This document shows positions 1 to 6,500 of a stretch of DNA of 7,833 bases, one piece after another. The notes under the pieces were generated by a model. The model was not told the DNA's origin and did no database searches. It saw only the letters and a program-made list of their open reading frames with translations. The stretch comes from CAYYJM01 sp964471755 (GTDB lineage Bacteria; Planctomycetota; Planctomycetia; Gemmatales; Gemmataceae), in the NCBI GenBank assembly GCA_964471755.1, contig CAYYJM010000282.1:1-7833 (forward strand), in the 5' to 3' direction. Position numbers and translations under genes: made by a program. Position 1 is the stretch's first letter, and each line of letters begins with the position of its first letter.

Positions 1-59
1 CCCGAGCGAGGATTGGTGGGCCTGCGCTGTTCCGGCCTGATGTGGCGATGAGGCGGCGG

Positions 60-127
60 CGCTCCCGCCCACCCTACATCTTCCAGGGACGATAGGGCGT
101 TAGTGGCGATCCCGCCCACCCCACGTC
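60..127. repeat. Imperfect 21-bp direct repeat upstream of the U32 gene
   Basis: Positions 60-80 and 107-127 match at 18 of 21 bases, with the shared core TCCCGCCCACCC at 63-74 and 110-121. A shorter match, GTGGCGAT, also occurs twice, at 42-49 and 103-110. The GGTGGGC at 15-21 is the reverse complement of GCCCACC at 67-73. Sequences of the GTAGGGTGGGC type are common dispersed intergenic repeats in some bacteria, so this may be a decayed REP-like element. Bases 1-152 otherwise show no gene I can support; all three forward frames close within about 100 bases. Confidence 0.5.
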
Positions 128-152
128 TCGCAACCACGGGATGCCCCCGTCG

Positions 153-180
153 TTGTCCTCCCTTGCGGGTGTGGTACAAT
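153..180 (+). promoter_or_regulatory. Predicted sigma70-type promoter of the U32 gene
   Basis: TTGTCC (153-158) and TACAAT (175-180) are separated by 16 bases. They match the -35 and -10 consensus at 4 of 6 and 5 of 6 positions. Transcription would begin near 187, giving a leader of about 15 nt. That leader carries the AGGAGA ribosome binding site at 190-195, just upstream of the ATG at 202. The -10 site lies inside the open frame that extends back to a GTG at 103, which argues against that longer start. Confidence 0.6.
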
Positions 181-201
181 GGCTGTTTCAGGAGACACGC
201 C

Positions 202-2883
202 ATGACGCAGCCGTCCGGTTCACCCCTTTCCCTGCCTCTGGTGGGCGAGACACCCACGCCCCAATGGGAGGGACTGCATGCCGAGGGGGAACTGCCCGAG
301 GTCGCCGAGCCGCAGGCACCGCAGGGCGACTACGCCGACCAGGCCGAGGTGCCGCTCGACGTGCCGGCCATCGCCGGCCTCCCGGCCAGCGCGGCGGAAC
401 TGCTCGCACCGGCCGGCGGCCCCGAGGCTGCCTTCGCCGCCTTCCACTTCGGCGCGGACGCCGTTTACCTTGGCCTGAAGAAATTCTCCGCACGAGCCGA
501 GGCCGAGAACTTCAGCTTCGAGGAACTCGACGAGATCACGGCCTACGCTCATTCGCTGACGCCTCGACGGCGTGTCTTCGTGACGATCAACACCCTCATT
601 CGCCAGGATGAACTGCCCGAACTGGTCGAGTGCCTGGTGCGTCTCGACGAGGTCGGCGTCGATGCCGTCATCTTGCAGGATCTCGGCGTCTATCGCCTGC
701 TTCGGCGGCACTTCCCGCAGGTCGAGTGTCACGCCAGCACACAACTCGCCGTCCACAACGGGGCAGGGGCGCAGGCCCTGCGGGCGCTCGGCTTCCCGCG
801 TGTTGTCCTGGCCCGCGAGCTGACCTTCGAGGAGGTCCGCGACATCACCGCGACGGCCGACATCGAGACAGAGGTCTTCATCCACGGGGCGCTCTGCTAC
901 TCGTACAGCGGTCTGTGCCTGTTCTCGTCGCAGACGCTCGGCCGAAGCGGCAATCGCGGCAAGTGTGCCTACTCGTGCCGTGACAGCTACACGTCACCCG
1001 ACGCGCCGACGACACTCCGCGACGGCTCGCCGGTGCGGCGTGATCCCGGCCAGGGCTTTCCCTTCTCGATGAAGGACCTGGCCCTGCCCGATCACCTGCC
1101 CGCCCTGCGTGCGGCCGGCGTGAGTTGCTTCAAGGTCGAGGGCCGCAAGAAGTCGCCGCTTTACGTCGCCACGACCACGGACTACTACCGCAAACTCCTC
1201 GACGGCACCCTGACCGAGGACGATCGGCCCGAGGCGGAAGCCGAGTTGCAGACCGTCTTCAGCCGACCCTGGACGCGCTTGTTCGTGCAGTCGCACCTCG
1301 ACAAGGAAGTGGCCGACCGCGACACCGTCGGCCATCGCGGCACGCGCATCGGCATCGTCGAGCGCGTCGTCCGGGTCGATGGCGAGGATCGCCTCCGTTT
1401 CCGCACCGAGCGGGCGATCGAGCGGCACGACGGTCTCCAGGTCGATCTGCCGACGCTGGGCAAGCCGTTCGGCTTCGGCATCGAGAAGATGTGGGTCCTC
1501 CGCGACGGCCGCAAGAATCCGCGTGTCGATGCCTTCCAGGCCGAGGCTGGTGCGCTGGTCGAGGTCACGCTGCCGGGCGAGCATCCGCCGTTGAATCCGG
1601 GCGCGCCGGTCTACTGCTCCTCGTCGCAGACCGTGAAGCAAAAATATCGCCACGAGCGGCCGAAACCGGAGGCGTATCGCACCCGCCAGGCGATCGACGT
1701 GATCGCCCGCCTGACCGACGAGGCGCTGACGATCAACGCTCGCACGTCCGGCATCGAGGTGGAGGGGCGCTTGCTCGGGCCATTTCCTCCGGCACGCGAT
1801 CCATCGGCGATGCACGCAGCCCTGCGCGGCGTCTTCGAGAAACTCGGCGGCACCGCGTTCGACCTGGGCACGATGACGTTCGAGAACGTGGCCGGCGGAT
1901 TCGTGCCGGTGTCGCGGCTCAATCCGCTGCGGCGTGAGATCCTCGATCGCCTCGAAGCCGAGCGTCTCAAGGCCCGGCATCAGCGAATCGAGACGCTTCG
2001 CGCCGAGGTCTGTCCGCGTGACATGAAGGCGTCACCCAGCCGCGAATTCGCCTGGTCGCTCAAGGCGGACCGCATCGGCTTCCTGTCTGCCCTCGACGAG
2101 TCGGACCTGACCGATGTCGAGGAGATCGTCCTCGACATCGCTCGCGATCATCCCACGATCCTGAAGGAGCAACTCGACGAGTGGGCGAGCCGGATCGGCC
2201 GCGAGAAGCTGCGTCTGGCGTTGCCACCGCTGACGCGTCGCTGGGAGGAGAAAGCCCTGCGCCGCAAGATTGACACGCTGCGAGCCGCCGGCTGGACACG
2301 CTGGGAGGCGGCGAACCTGTCGGCGTGGACGTTCCTGGGTGTCGATCCGCTCGATCCCCGGGCCGGCGGCCTCGACCTGGCGACCGACTGGAGCGTCTAC
2401 GTCGTCAACCGCCTGGCCGCGGAGCAACTCCAGGCAATGGGCGTGCTGCGATTCGCGCTCTCGCCCGAGGACGGCCTGGGCAATCTGCGTTCGCTGCTGA
2501 CCGAGTTCGCTGACTCGGCCGTGGTCATCGTGCATCAGGACACGCCGCAGTTCCTGGCCGAGTCGTGTGCCTACGCCAACCTGATCGGCGGCTGTCCGGG
2601 CAAGGCCAACTGCCGGTTCGAGTCGATGCACATGGTCTCCAGTCACGGCGAGCGTGTGCTGGCCCTCGATTATCACTGCCGGACGATCGTCCTGAACGAG
2701 GGGCCGTTCTGCCTGTCGCGTCGGCTGCCGGACCTGGCGAAGGCCGGAGCCCGCCACCTGCGCGTCGATTTCCTCTACCGGCCCTACGCGCCGGAGGTGG
2801 TCCGGGAGCGCTGGCGACAGGTGCGCGGCGGCCTACCCGTGCCGGGAGGCCATGCGGCGAACTTCGATCGCGGCCTGCTCTGA
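202..2883 (+). CDS. U32 family 'peptidase' with DUF3656 domain, RlhA-type (probable RNA hydroxylation protein)
   Basis: This 893-aa cytosolic protein belongs to the U32 family. Members once called collagenase-like proteases include RlhA (23S rRNA cytidine hydroxylation), TrhP (tRNA) and UbiU/UbiV (4Fe-4S ubiquinone hydroxylation proteins). The U32 domain starts near residue 63 (ELLAPAGGPEAAF). The family signature is at 224-239 (EVFIHGALCYSYSGLC), and KVEGRKKSP begins at 311. C232, C239, C255 and C259 are candidate Fe-S ligands. DUF3656 covers about 495-584, ending in the typical GGFVPVSRLNPLRRE. A further Cys-rich C-terminal part (C789, C798, C804, C826, C837) makes it longer than E. coli RlhA (about 650 aa). 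The ATG at 202 is chosen over the GTG at 103 because AGGAGA lies 6 nt upstream and the promoter lies inside the extension. Residues 1-60 are acidic and Pro-rich and look poorly conserved. RNA hydroxylation is inferred from the family; the exact substrate cannot be read from sequence. Confidence 0.93.
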   Translation: MTQPSGSPLSLPLVGETPTPQWEGLHAEGELPEVAEPQAPQGDYADQAEVPLDVPAIAGLPASAAELLAPAGGPEAAFAAFHFGADAVYLGLKKFSARAEAENFSFEELDEITAYAHSLTPRRRVFVTINTLIRQDELPELVECLVRLDEVGVDAVILQDLGVYRLLRRHFPQVECHASTQLAVHNGAGAQALRALGFPRVVLARELTFEEVRDITATADIETEVFIHGALCYSYSGLCLFSSQTLGRSGNRGKCAYSCRDSYTSPDAPTTLRDGSPVRRDPGQGFPFSMKDLALPDHLPALRAAGVSCFKVEGRKKSPLYVATTTDYYRKLLDGTLTEDDRPEAEAELQTVFSRPWTRLFVQSHLDKEVADRDTVGHRGTRIGIVERVVRVDGEDRLRFRTERAIERHDGLQVDLPTLGKPFGFGIEKMWVLRDGRKNPRVDAFQAEAGALVEVTLPGEHPPLNPGAPVYCSSSQTVKQKYRHERPKPEAYRTRQAIDVIARLTDEALTINARTSGIEVEGRLLGPFPPARDPSAMHAALRGVFEKLGGTAFDLGTMTFENVAGGFVPVSRLNPLRREILDRLEAERLKARHQRIETLRAEVCPRDMKASPSREFAWSLKADRIGFLSALDESDLTDVEEIVLDIARDHPTILKEQLDEWASRIGREKLRLALPPLTRRWEEKALRRKIDTLRAAGWTRWEAANLSAWTFLGVDPLDPRAGGLDLATDWSVYVVNRLAAEQLQAMGVLRFALSPEDGLGNLRSLLTEFADSAVVIVHQDTPQFLAESCAYANLIGGCPGKANCRFESMHMVSSHGERVLALDYHCRTIVLNEGPFCLSRRLPDLAKAGARHLRVDFLYRPYAPEVVRERWRQVRGGLPVPGGHAANFDRGLL

Positions 2884-2911
2884 GTCGGACGCTCGATGCG
2901 TGCGTCTGCCC

Positions 2912-4828
2912 TCACGCCGGAAACACCGCCTGGATCAGCGGATGCTGGTACGCTCCCAGCTCGTCCAGCGCCCGCAGCACCTCCGCCTCGCTCAGACGAT
3001 GCGTCCGGCCATCGGGCAGGACCGCCTCCAGGTCGCCGGCCCGACCCATGCCGGCGACCGATTCCAGGGCGTCCAGGTCGGCATACCGCGCGAAGCTCAG
3101 CATCACCTCAGTCATGTTCCGTGCCCGGAGTTGGCCCAGGTAGTGCTGGCCGCGTTCGCCGAGTTTCGGCGGCTGACGCTCATCGGACAGCAGGATGATC
3201 CGCTCCGGCAGACGCGGAGCCTGGAGCAGTTTCCGCAGCCGGGCCGCAGCCGCGACGGCGCTGCTGGTCACCAGTGCGACCAGGCCGACTCGTCCGCGCC
3301 CCTCGCCGTCACGCAGAATCACCTCGCACCCCTCCGCCTTCTCGTTCGGGGCCGGATCGAGCATCAGGCCGCCCGACGTTGGATGGAGCGTCAGCCACTG
3401 CTGCAGGACCGCCGCGGCCAGGCCGATCAGGTTCTCGCCACTGGGCGGCAGCGCGTGCGGGCGCTCGTCGAGCAGGCCGCGAAACTCCTCCAGCTTCTCC
3501 TTCACCTTGCCGGCCAGGAAGCCCGGCAACGGCGCGGGCGGAGCCTCCGGTGACGGCACGTCGTCGAGCCGGGCCCAGTTCGTCAGCCACGCCTCGCCCG
3601 AGGCGTCGAGCGTCTCCTGCTGCTGACGGAAACGTCGATACGCCCAGCTGATCGCGTCGCGCGGTCGGATCTGGGCCAGGTGTGCCGTCCGCTGCTTGAA
3701 CCACTCGCTGCCCAGCGGAAAGAGCGGGTCCTGCTGCCGCAGCGCGATCAGGCCCGGTTCCGTGGCGTACGGTGCGAAGAACCGATCGAGCCGGGCGGCG
3801 AGGATGTCGCGAGCCTGCGGCGGCGTCACCCGCTGGAGCATCACCGTCTCCATCGCCAGCCGATCCCACGACGCCCGACCGATCACCCCCTGATCGAGCA
3901 AGTCCAGCAGTCGATCCTGGACGCCGGAGAAGACGACGAGCAGATTGCCGCAGCTGTCGAGCAGCGCGTGCAGGAACCGACACAGAGCGTCGAGCCGCTG
4001 GGCGTCGAGATTCTCGACCTGATCGAAGCAGAGAATGAACGGCTGACGACAGTAGAGGGCCATCTGGGTCAGGACGCAGAAGACCATCTTGATGTGCTGA
4101 TCGTCGCCGAGACGGATGGCGTCCTCCTCGCTGCCACCGGGCCGTAGGCCGAGCTTGCGGGCCTCGCCGGGATCGAGGTACTCGCCGCCGAGCCACTGAA
4201 CCGCCAGCCAGGCGAGTTCCTGCGCCGCCGCGAGCGGAGCTGCCTGCCAGAAGCGGAACAGCACCTGAAAGACCGTGCGGTCGAGCAGGCCGAGCCGGGC
4301 GGGATTCTGCTCCAGCAATCGATCGATCAGAGCGTTGTAGGCCGGCTCGATGGCCGGCGGCGCGCCCGGCACCCGACGCGCCGCCTCGACGAAGACATGG
4401 ACGAGCGAGTAGAGCGGCGTCAGATGGAGGTTGCTGCGTTTGCCGCGCGTCAGGAAGCCGAGGACGCAGCGCAGGACGTAGCGCGGCAGGGATGCCGCCG
4501 CCGGCGAGAGGTTGTGCAGGTAGACGAAACACGCCTGACTGCTGCCGGACACGTCGGGACTGACGCCGGGACGCGGACTGTCAGCCCACTGCCACAGTCG
4601 AAGCAGCAGATGGCTCTTGCCGACGCCGGCCTCGCCGCCGACGATCGTGCCCAGGCCGTGGTTCTGATCGCGAGCCTGCTCGGCCATGCGGATCAGGGCG
4701 TTGAAGTCGCGAGCGTGGATCTGCTGCACATCGACCTCGGGTAGAGCGAGGCCATCGACGCGGTTGATCAGGAACGGGTTCGCCGAGCGGATCCAGGCCA
4801 GCCAGGCGTTGGGAGCGGCGGTCGTCAT
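2912..4828 (-). CDS. P-loop ATPase (AAA/STAND-like) with uncharacterised C-terminal domain
   Basis: This is a 638-aa soluble protein with no signal peptide or membrane segment. A short N-terminal region (NPFLINRVDGLALPEVDVQQIH) precedes a Walker A motif, GGEAGVGKSH, at 64-73 (K71, S72). Walker B is FILCFDQVENLD at 264-275, with D269 followed by Gln rather than the usual Glu; E272 lies three residues on. A sensor-1-like strand is NLLVVFSG (295-302), and an Arg-containing helix, RPRDAISWAYRRF (388-400), resembles sensor 2 of Orc/Cdc6-like or STAND ATPases. Residues about 440-638 form a separate domain with alternating strands and helices, including ERIILLSDERQPP (542-554). I do not recognise a named family for it. 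The ATG at 4828 has GAGGTG 7 nt upstream; the open frame reaches back to 5083 but would overlap all but the start of higA. The gene begins 65 bp after the higA stop on the same strand and ends 28 bp from the convergent U32 stop. ATP binding is well supported; any defence or regulatory role is inference. Confidence 0.8.
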   Translation of the reverse strand: MTTAAPNAWLAWIRSANPFLINRVDGLALPEVDVQQIHARDFNALIRMAEQARDQNHGLGTIVGGEAGVGKSHLLLRLWQWADSPRPGVSPDVSGSSQACFVYLHNLSPAAASLPRYVLRCVLGFLTRGKRSNLHLTPLYSLVHVFVEAARRVPGAPPAIEPAYNALIDRLLEQNPARLGLLDRTVFQVLFRFWQAAPLAAAQELAWLAVQWLGGEYLDPGEARKLGLRPGGSEEDAIRLGDDQHIKMVFCVLTQMALYCRQPFILCFDQVENLDAQRLDALCRFLHALLDSCGNLLVVFSGVQDRLLDLLDQGVIGRASWDRLAMETVMLQRVTPPQARDILAARLDRFFAPYATEPGLIALRQQDPLFPLGSEWFKQRTAHLAQIRPRDAISWAYRRFRQQQETLDASGEAWLTNWARLDDVPSPEAPPAPLPGFLAGKVKEKLEEFRGLLDERPHALPPSGENLIGLAAAVLQQWLTLHPTSGGLMLDPAPNEKAEGCEVILRDGEGRGRVGLVALVTSSAVAAAARLRKLLQAPRLPERIILLSDERQPPKLGERGQHYLGQLRARNMTEVMLSFARYADLDALESVAGMGRAGDLEAVLPDGRTHRLSEAEVLRALDELGAYQHPLIQAVFPA

Positions 4829-4865
4829 GGGTGCGCACCTCGGACGGAGAGCGAGAGCCGTCGTG

Positions 4866-4871
4866 ATTGTA
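4866..4871 (-). promoter_or_regulatory. Possible -10 element before the ATPase gene
   Basis: On the minus strand the 65-bp gap between higA and the ATPase gene contains GGATACAATC. The TACAAT part matches the -10 consensus at 5 of 6 positions. No convincing -35 hexamer lies 16-18 nt upstream (GACGAC or AGACGA at best). The ATPase may therefore have a weak promoter of its own or be co-transcribed with higBA. Confidence 0.25.
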
Positions 4872-4893
4872 TCCGGTCGATGGGGCGGTCGTC

Positions 4894-5301
4894 TCACTCG
4901 CGTCCGAGCAGCAGATCCACCGGCACGCCAAAGAACGGCCCCAGCTTCGCGGCGACCGCCAGCGAGATCGCGTGCTTTTCCTCCAGGATGCGCGTCAGCG
5001 TCGGCCGCGGCACCTTCGCCTGCCGGGCGAGCGACTCGACCGTCAGGCCGCGGGCGTCCATCAGGTGGGCGAGGATCTGCCACGGCTCGGCCGACGATGG
5101 GTATGCCGTCCGCTCGTAGTCATCGACGAGGCCGGCCAGGACATCGACGTAGGCGTCCACGCCCTCATCGCCCTCGGTGTGGAAGACGCGCTCCAGGATG
5201 GCCTGGGCCTGGGCGAGTTCCTCGTCGGACTCGATCGCCTTGAGGGGGAACTCCCCGACGAGGCGGTAGTATGATCGCGGGAGGCGCTTAACGCTGGCCA
5301 C
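4894..5301 (-). CDS. higA: HigA-type antitoxin, XRE helix-turn-helix
   Basis: This 135-aa protein is the antitoxin partner expected for a HigB_toxin-family toxin. It should neutralise HigB by direct binding and repress the operon. The N-terminal half, YRLVGEFPLKAIESDEEL then YVDVLAGLVDDYE (about 11-63), is the segment typical of the long HigA class. The C-terminal half (about 74-133) is an XRE-type helix-turn-helix: LTVESLARQAKVPRPTLTRILEEKHAIS, then LGPFFGVPVDLLLG. The start is a GTG at 5301, preceded at 8 nt by the strong ribosome binding site AGAGGAG (5310-5316). The first 14 bp overlap the 3' end of higB, which indicates translational coupling. The toxin-first gene order is characteristic of higBA, unlike most other type II systems. 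Confidence 0.92.
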   Translation of the reverse strand: MASVKRLPRSYYRLVGEFPLKAIESDEELAQAQAILERVFHTEGDEGVDAYVDVLAGLVDDYERTAYPSSAEPWQILAHLMDARGLTVESLARQAKVPRPTLTRILEEKHAISLAVAAKLGPFFGVPVDLLLGRE

Positions 5302-5647
5302 GGGTGGTTCTCCTCTTCGGTGGCGGGGTCGTGCAGCCGCACGGCTCCTGCCAGCGGTTCCGGCTGTACTCAGCGTGGGTCATGATGCGCCGGACGAAGA
5401 CGATGCCGTTCTGCCGGCCGCGCTTGTACTTCATGAAGGCTACCAGGCGGAATCGGTTGTGGTGGATGTCGAAGACAACGCAGTAGCCAGCGAGGGCCGC
5501 CGAGGGATAGATGGACCGCAGTTCGTTCAGGTTCGACCACTGGGCCGCCTCGACCACGTCGAGCCAGGCCGACAGGGAGGCCTCGGCGTCATGGCCTTCG
5601 GGCGACTGCCAGTATTCGACCACCGACTTCCGAGACACGATCCGCAC
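5288..5647 (-). CDS. higB: HigB-family toxin (predicted mRNA interferase)
   Basis: This 119-aa product begins at a GTG (5647), with AGGAAG at 5653-5658 as ribosome binding site, 5 nt away. The open frame continues upstream to 5794, but that part runs into uma2 and looks non-coding. The N-terminus VRIVSRKSVVEYWQ fits the family pattern of Arg-Ile/Val-x-Ser-Arg-Lys. The core contains LSAWLDVVEAAQWSNLNELR, then GYCVVFDIHHNRFRLVAFM (54-72), and ends with FVRRIMTHAEYSRNRW (84-99) carrying H91 and Y94. These are hallmarks of HigB_toxin proteins, which cleave translated mRNA at the ribosome. Typical members end shortly after the THAEY motif at about 95-105 aa. This one continues with a basic, Pro-rich tail of about 20 residues that includes two Cys and runs over the higA start. 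Toxicity is inferred from the family. Confidence 0.92.
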   Translation of the reverse strand: MRIVSRKSVVEYWQSPEGHDAEASLSAWLDVVEAAQWSNLNELRSIYPSAALAGYCVVFDIHHNRFRLVAFMKYKRGRQNGIVFVRRIMTHAEYSRNRWQEPCGCTTPPPKRRTTRGQR

Positions 5648-5652
5648 GGCTG

Positions 5653-5696
5653 CTTCCTGTCTTGTCGTTTCTATTCTGCTCGTCGTCCGTATCCAA
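5653..5696 (-). promoter_or_regulatory. Weak candidate higBA promoter and higB ribosome binding site
   Basis: Read on the minus strand, TTGGAT (5696-5691) and TAGAAA (5673-5668) are 17 bp apart. They match the sigma70 consensus at only 3 of 6 and 4 of 6 positions. AGGAAG (5658-5653) is a good ribosome binding site for the GTG at 5647. The whole 100-bp gap between uma2 and higB (5648-5747) is somewhat AT-richer near the toxin gene than the flanking coding sequence. I saw no clear palindrome that would mark the expected HigA operator. Confidence 0.3.
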
Positions 5697-5747
5697 AGAC
5701 TAACGCAGGCCGAGGAGCAAGTCGACCATGATGTCAGCCTCTTCCTT

Positions 5748-6377
5748 CTACGGCAGCAGGTCGGCCACCGGCACGGTCCCGGTGACCGTGCCATCGACTA
5801 CCAGGGGGACGGCGTCGCCAACATGGAAGAACCGGCTCACCCCATATGCCGGGGTGACGTGCGATCCTGACGGCTGCGTGTAGACTTCGACGCGGCCATC
5901 GACGAGGTTGACGATCCAGTAGATCGGAATGTCGGCTCGTGCGTAGATGCGACCCTTGTCGGCTCGGTCGCGCAGCAGGGACGAGTCGGCCACCTCGATG
6001 AGCAGGCCGGCGTCGGCCGGGCCAGGGTGGCGTGTCAGGTACGATCGCGCCGTCCCTCGTACGATGGCGAAGTCCGGCTCGGGCTGACTATCAGCAAGAG
6101 CGATCGTTTGTTGAACCCGGAGCAGCCACCCCGCCGGGATGCGGCCGGGAAGTGCTGCCTTGAGCAGATCGATCGTCCCGTCATGCGGCGGATTCCTGGG
6201 CATCTTCAGCACCACATAGTTTTCGAGCAACTCGACGGGATCCTCGGCCGTGAGGATGCCGGTCTCGATCATGCGCTGGTAGCTCGCCAGCGAGAAGCGG
6301 GCCAGCGAGGCGTCATGGCCGTAGGTCGCCGGCTGAGTCGTCGGCGTGGTCGGGGGAAAAAGAGTCGCCGGGGGCAT
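5748..6377 (-). CDS. Uma2 family protein (DUF820), putative PD-(D/E)XK endonuclease
   Basis: This 209-aa protein fits the usual Uma2/DUF820 length of roughly 190-210 aa. The restriction-endonuclease-fold core shows the expected residues: E52 in VELLENYVV, P101-D102 in EPDFAIVRG, E128 in LLIEVADSS, and K141 in DRADKGRIYARADIPIYWIVNL. All predicted metal-binding and catalytic positions appear intact. The C-terminus ends in VPVADLLP, which is ordinary for the family. The ATG at 6377 is preceded by AGGAGGTGA (6381-6389), fully complementary to the 16S rRNA tail, with 6 nt between AGGAGG and the start. Uma2 genes are highly multiplied in cyanobacteria and some planctomycetes, and their biological role is not established. 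The gene lies 100 bp upstream of higB on the same strand and is divergent from the ceramidase-like gene. Nuclease activity is a family-level prediction. Confidence 0.94.
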   Translation of the reverse strand: MPPATLFPPTTPTTQPATYGHDASLARFSLASYQRMIETGILTAEDPVELLENYVVLKMPRNPPHDGTIDLLKAALPGRIPAGWLLRVQQTIALADSQPEPDFAIVRGTARSYLTRHPGPADAGLLIEVADSSLLRDRADKGRIYARADIPIYWIVNLVDGRVEVYTQPSGSHVTPAYGVSRFFHVGDAVPLVVDGTVTGTVPVADLLP

Positions 6378-6380
6378 GCG

Positions 6381-6427
6381 TCACCTCCTGTGCGGCCATT
6401 GTACGACCGGGCCGCGCAGCGGTTCAA
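6381..6427 (-). promoter_or_regulatory. Predicted uma2 promoter and perfect Shine-Dalgarno site
   Basis: On the minus strand TTGAAC (6427-6422) and TACAAT (6403-6398) are 18 bp apart, with 4 of 6 and 5 of 6 consensus matches. Transcription would begin near 6391, so the leader would be only about 14 nt. It would consist almost wholly of AGGAGGTGA (6389-6381). The -10 lies in GTACAATGGC, the same 10-mer found at the U32 promoter. Confidence 0.55.
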
Positions 6428-6462
6428 TGAAAGAAATCCTGGCTCCCACCCCGACGATGCGG

Positions 6463-6490
6463 TACAAGACAGTTCCGCCATCCTCCGGAG
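6463..6490 (+). promoter_or_regulatory. Weak -10-like site and ribosome binding site for the ceramidase-like gene
   Basis: TACAAG (6463-6468) resembles a -10 site, but no good -35 lies 16-18 bp upstream. GGAG at 6487-6490 sits 10 nt before the ATG at 6501, which is slightly long spacing. The 123-bp divergent region 6378-6500 must hold promoters for both genes, and only the minus-strand one is convincing. Confidence 0.25.
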
Positions 6491-6500
6491 ATTACCATCA

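Noticed and set aside
103..201. GTG start at 103 for the U32 gene
   Set aside because: The extra 33 residues span the predicted promoter (153-180) and show no family similarity; the ATG at 202 has an AGGAGA site.
994..1980. 328-aa open frame on the minus strand inside the U32 gene
   Set aside because: It is antisense to a gene with clear family motifs; long antisense frames are expected in GC-rich coding sequence, and its product (Arg-, Asp- and Leu-rich) shows no recognisable domain. The 241-aa frame at 2032-2757 is the same case.
2884..2911. Possible bidirectional terminator between the convergent U32 and ATPase genes
   Set aside because: The 28-bp gap has no stable inverted repeat followed by a T-run on either strand.
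3309..4532. 407-aa alternative frame on the same strand as the ATPase gene
   Set aside because: It is a frame-shifted reading of the ATPase gene, rich in Arg, Ala and Gly with no domain, whereas the ATPase frame carries Walker A and B motifs.
4829..5083. N-terminal extension of the ATPase to an ATG at 5083
   Set aside because: The extra 85 residues are low-complexity Arg/Pro/Ala-rich sequence overlapping higA in another frame, while the ATG at 4828 has a well-spaced GAGGTG and starts the conserved region.
5648..5747. Palindromic HigA operator
   Set aside because: Only the 6-bp GTCGAC (5721-5726) is self-complementary, which is too short and too far from the candidate promoter to call an operator.
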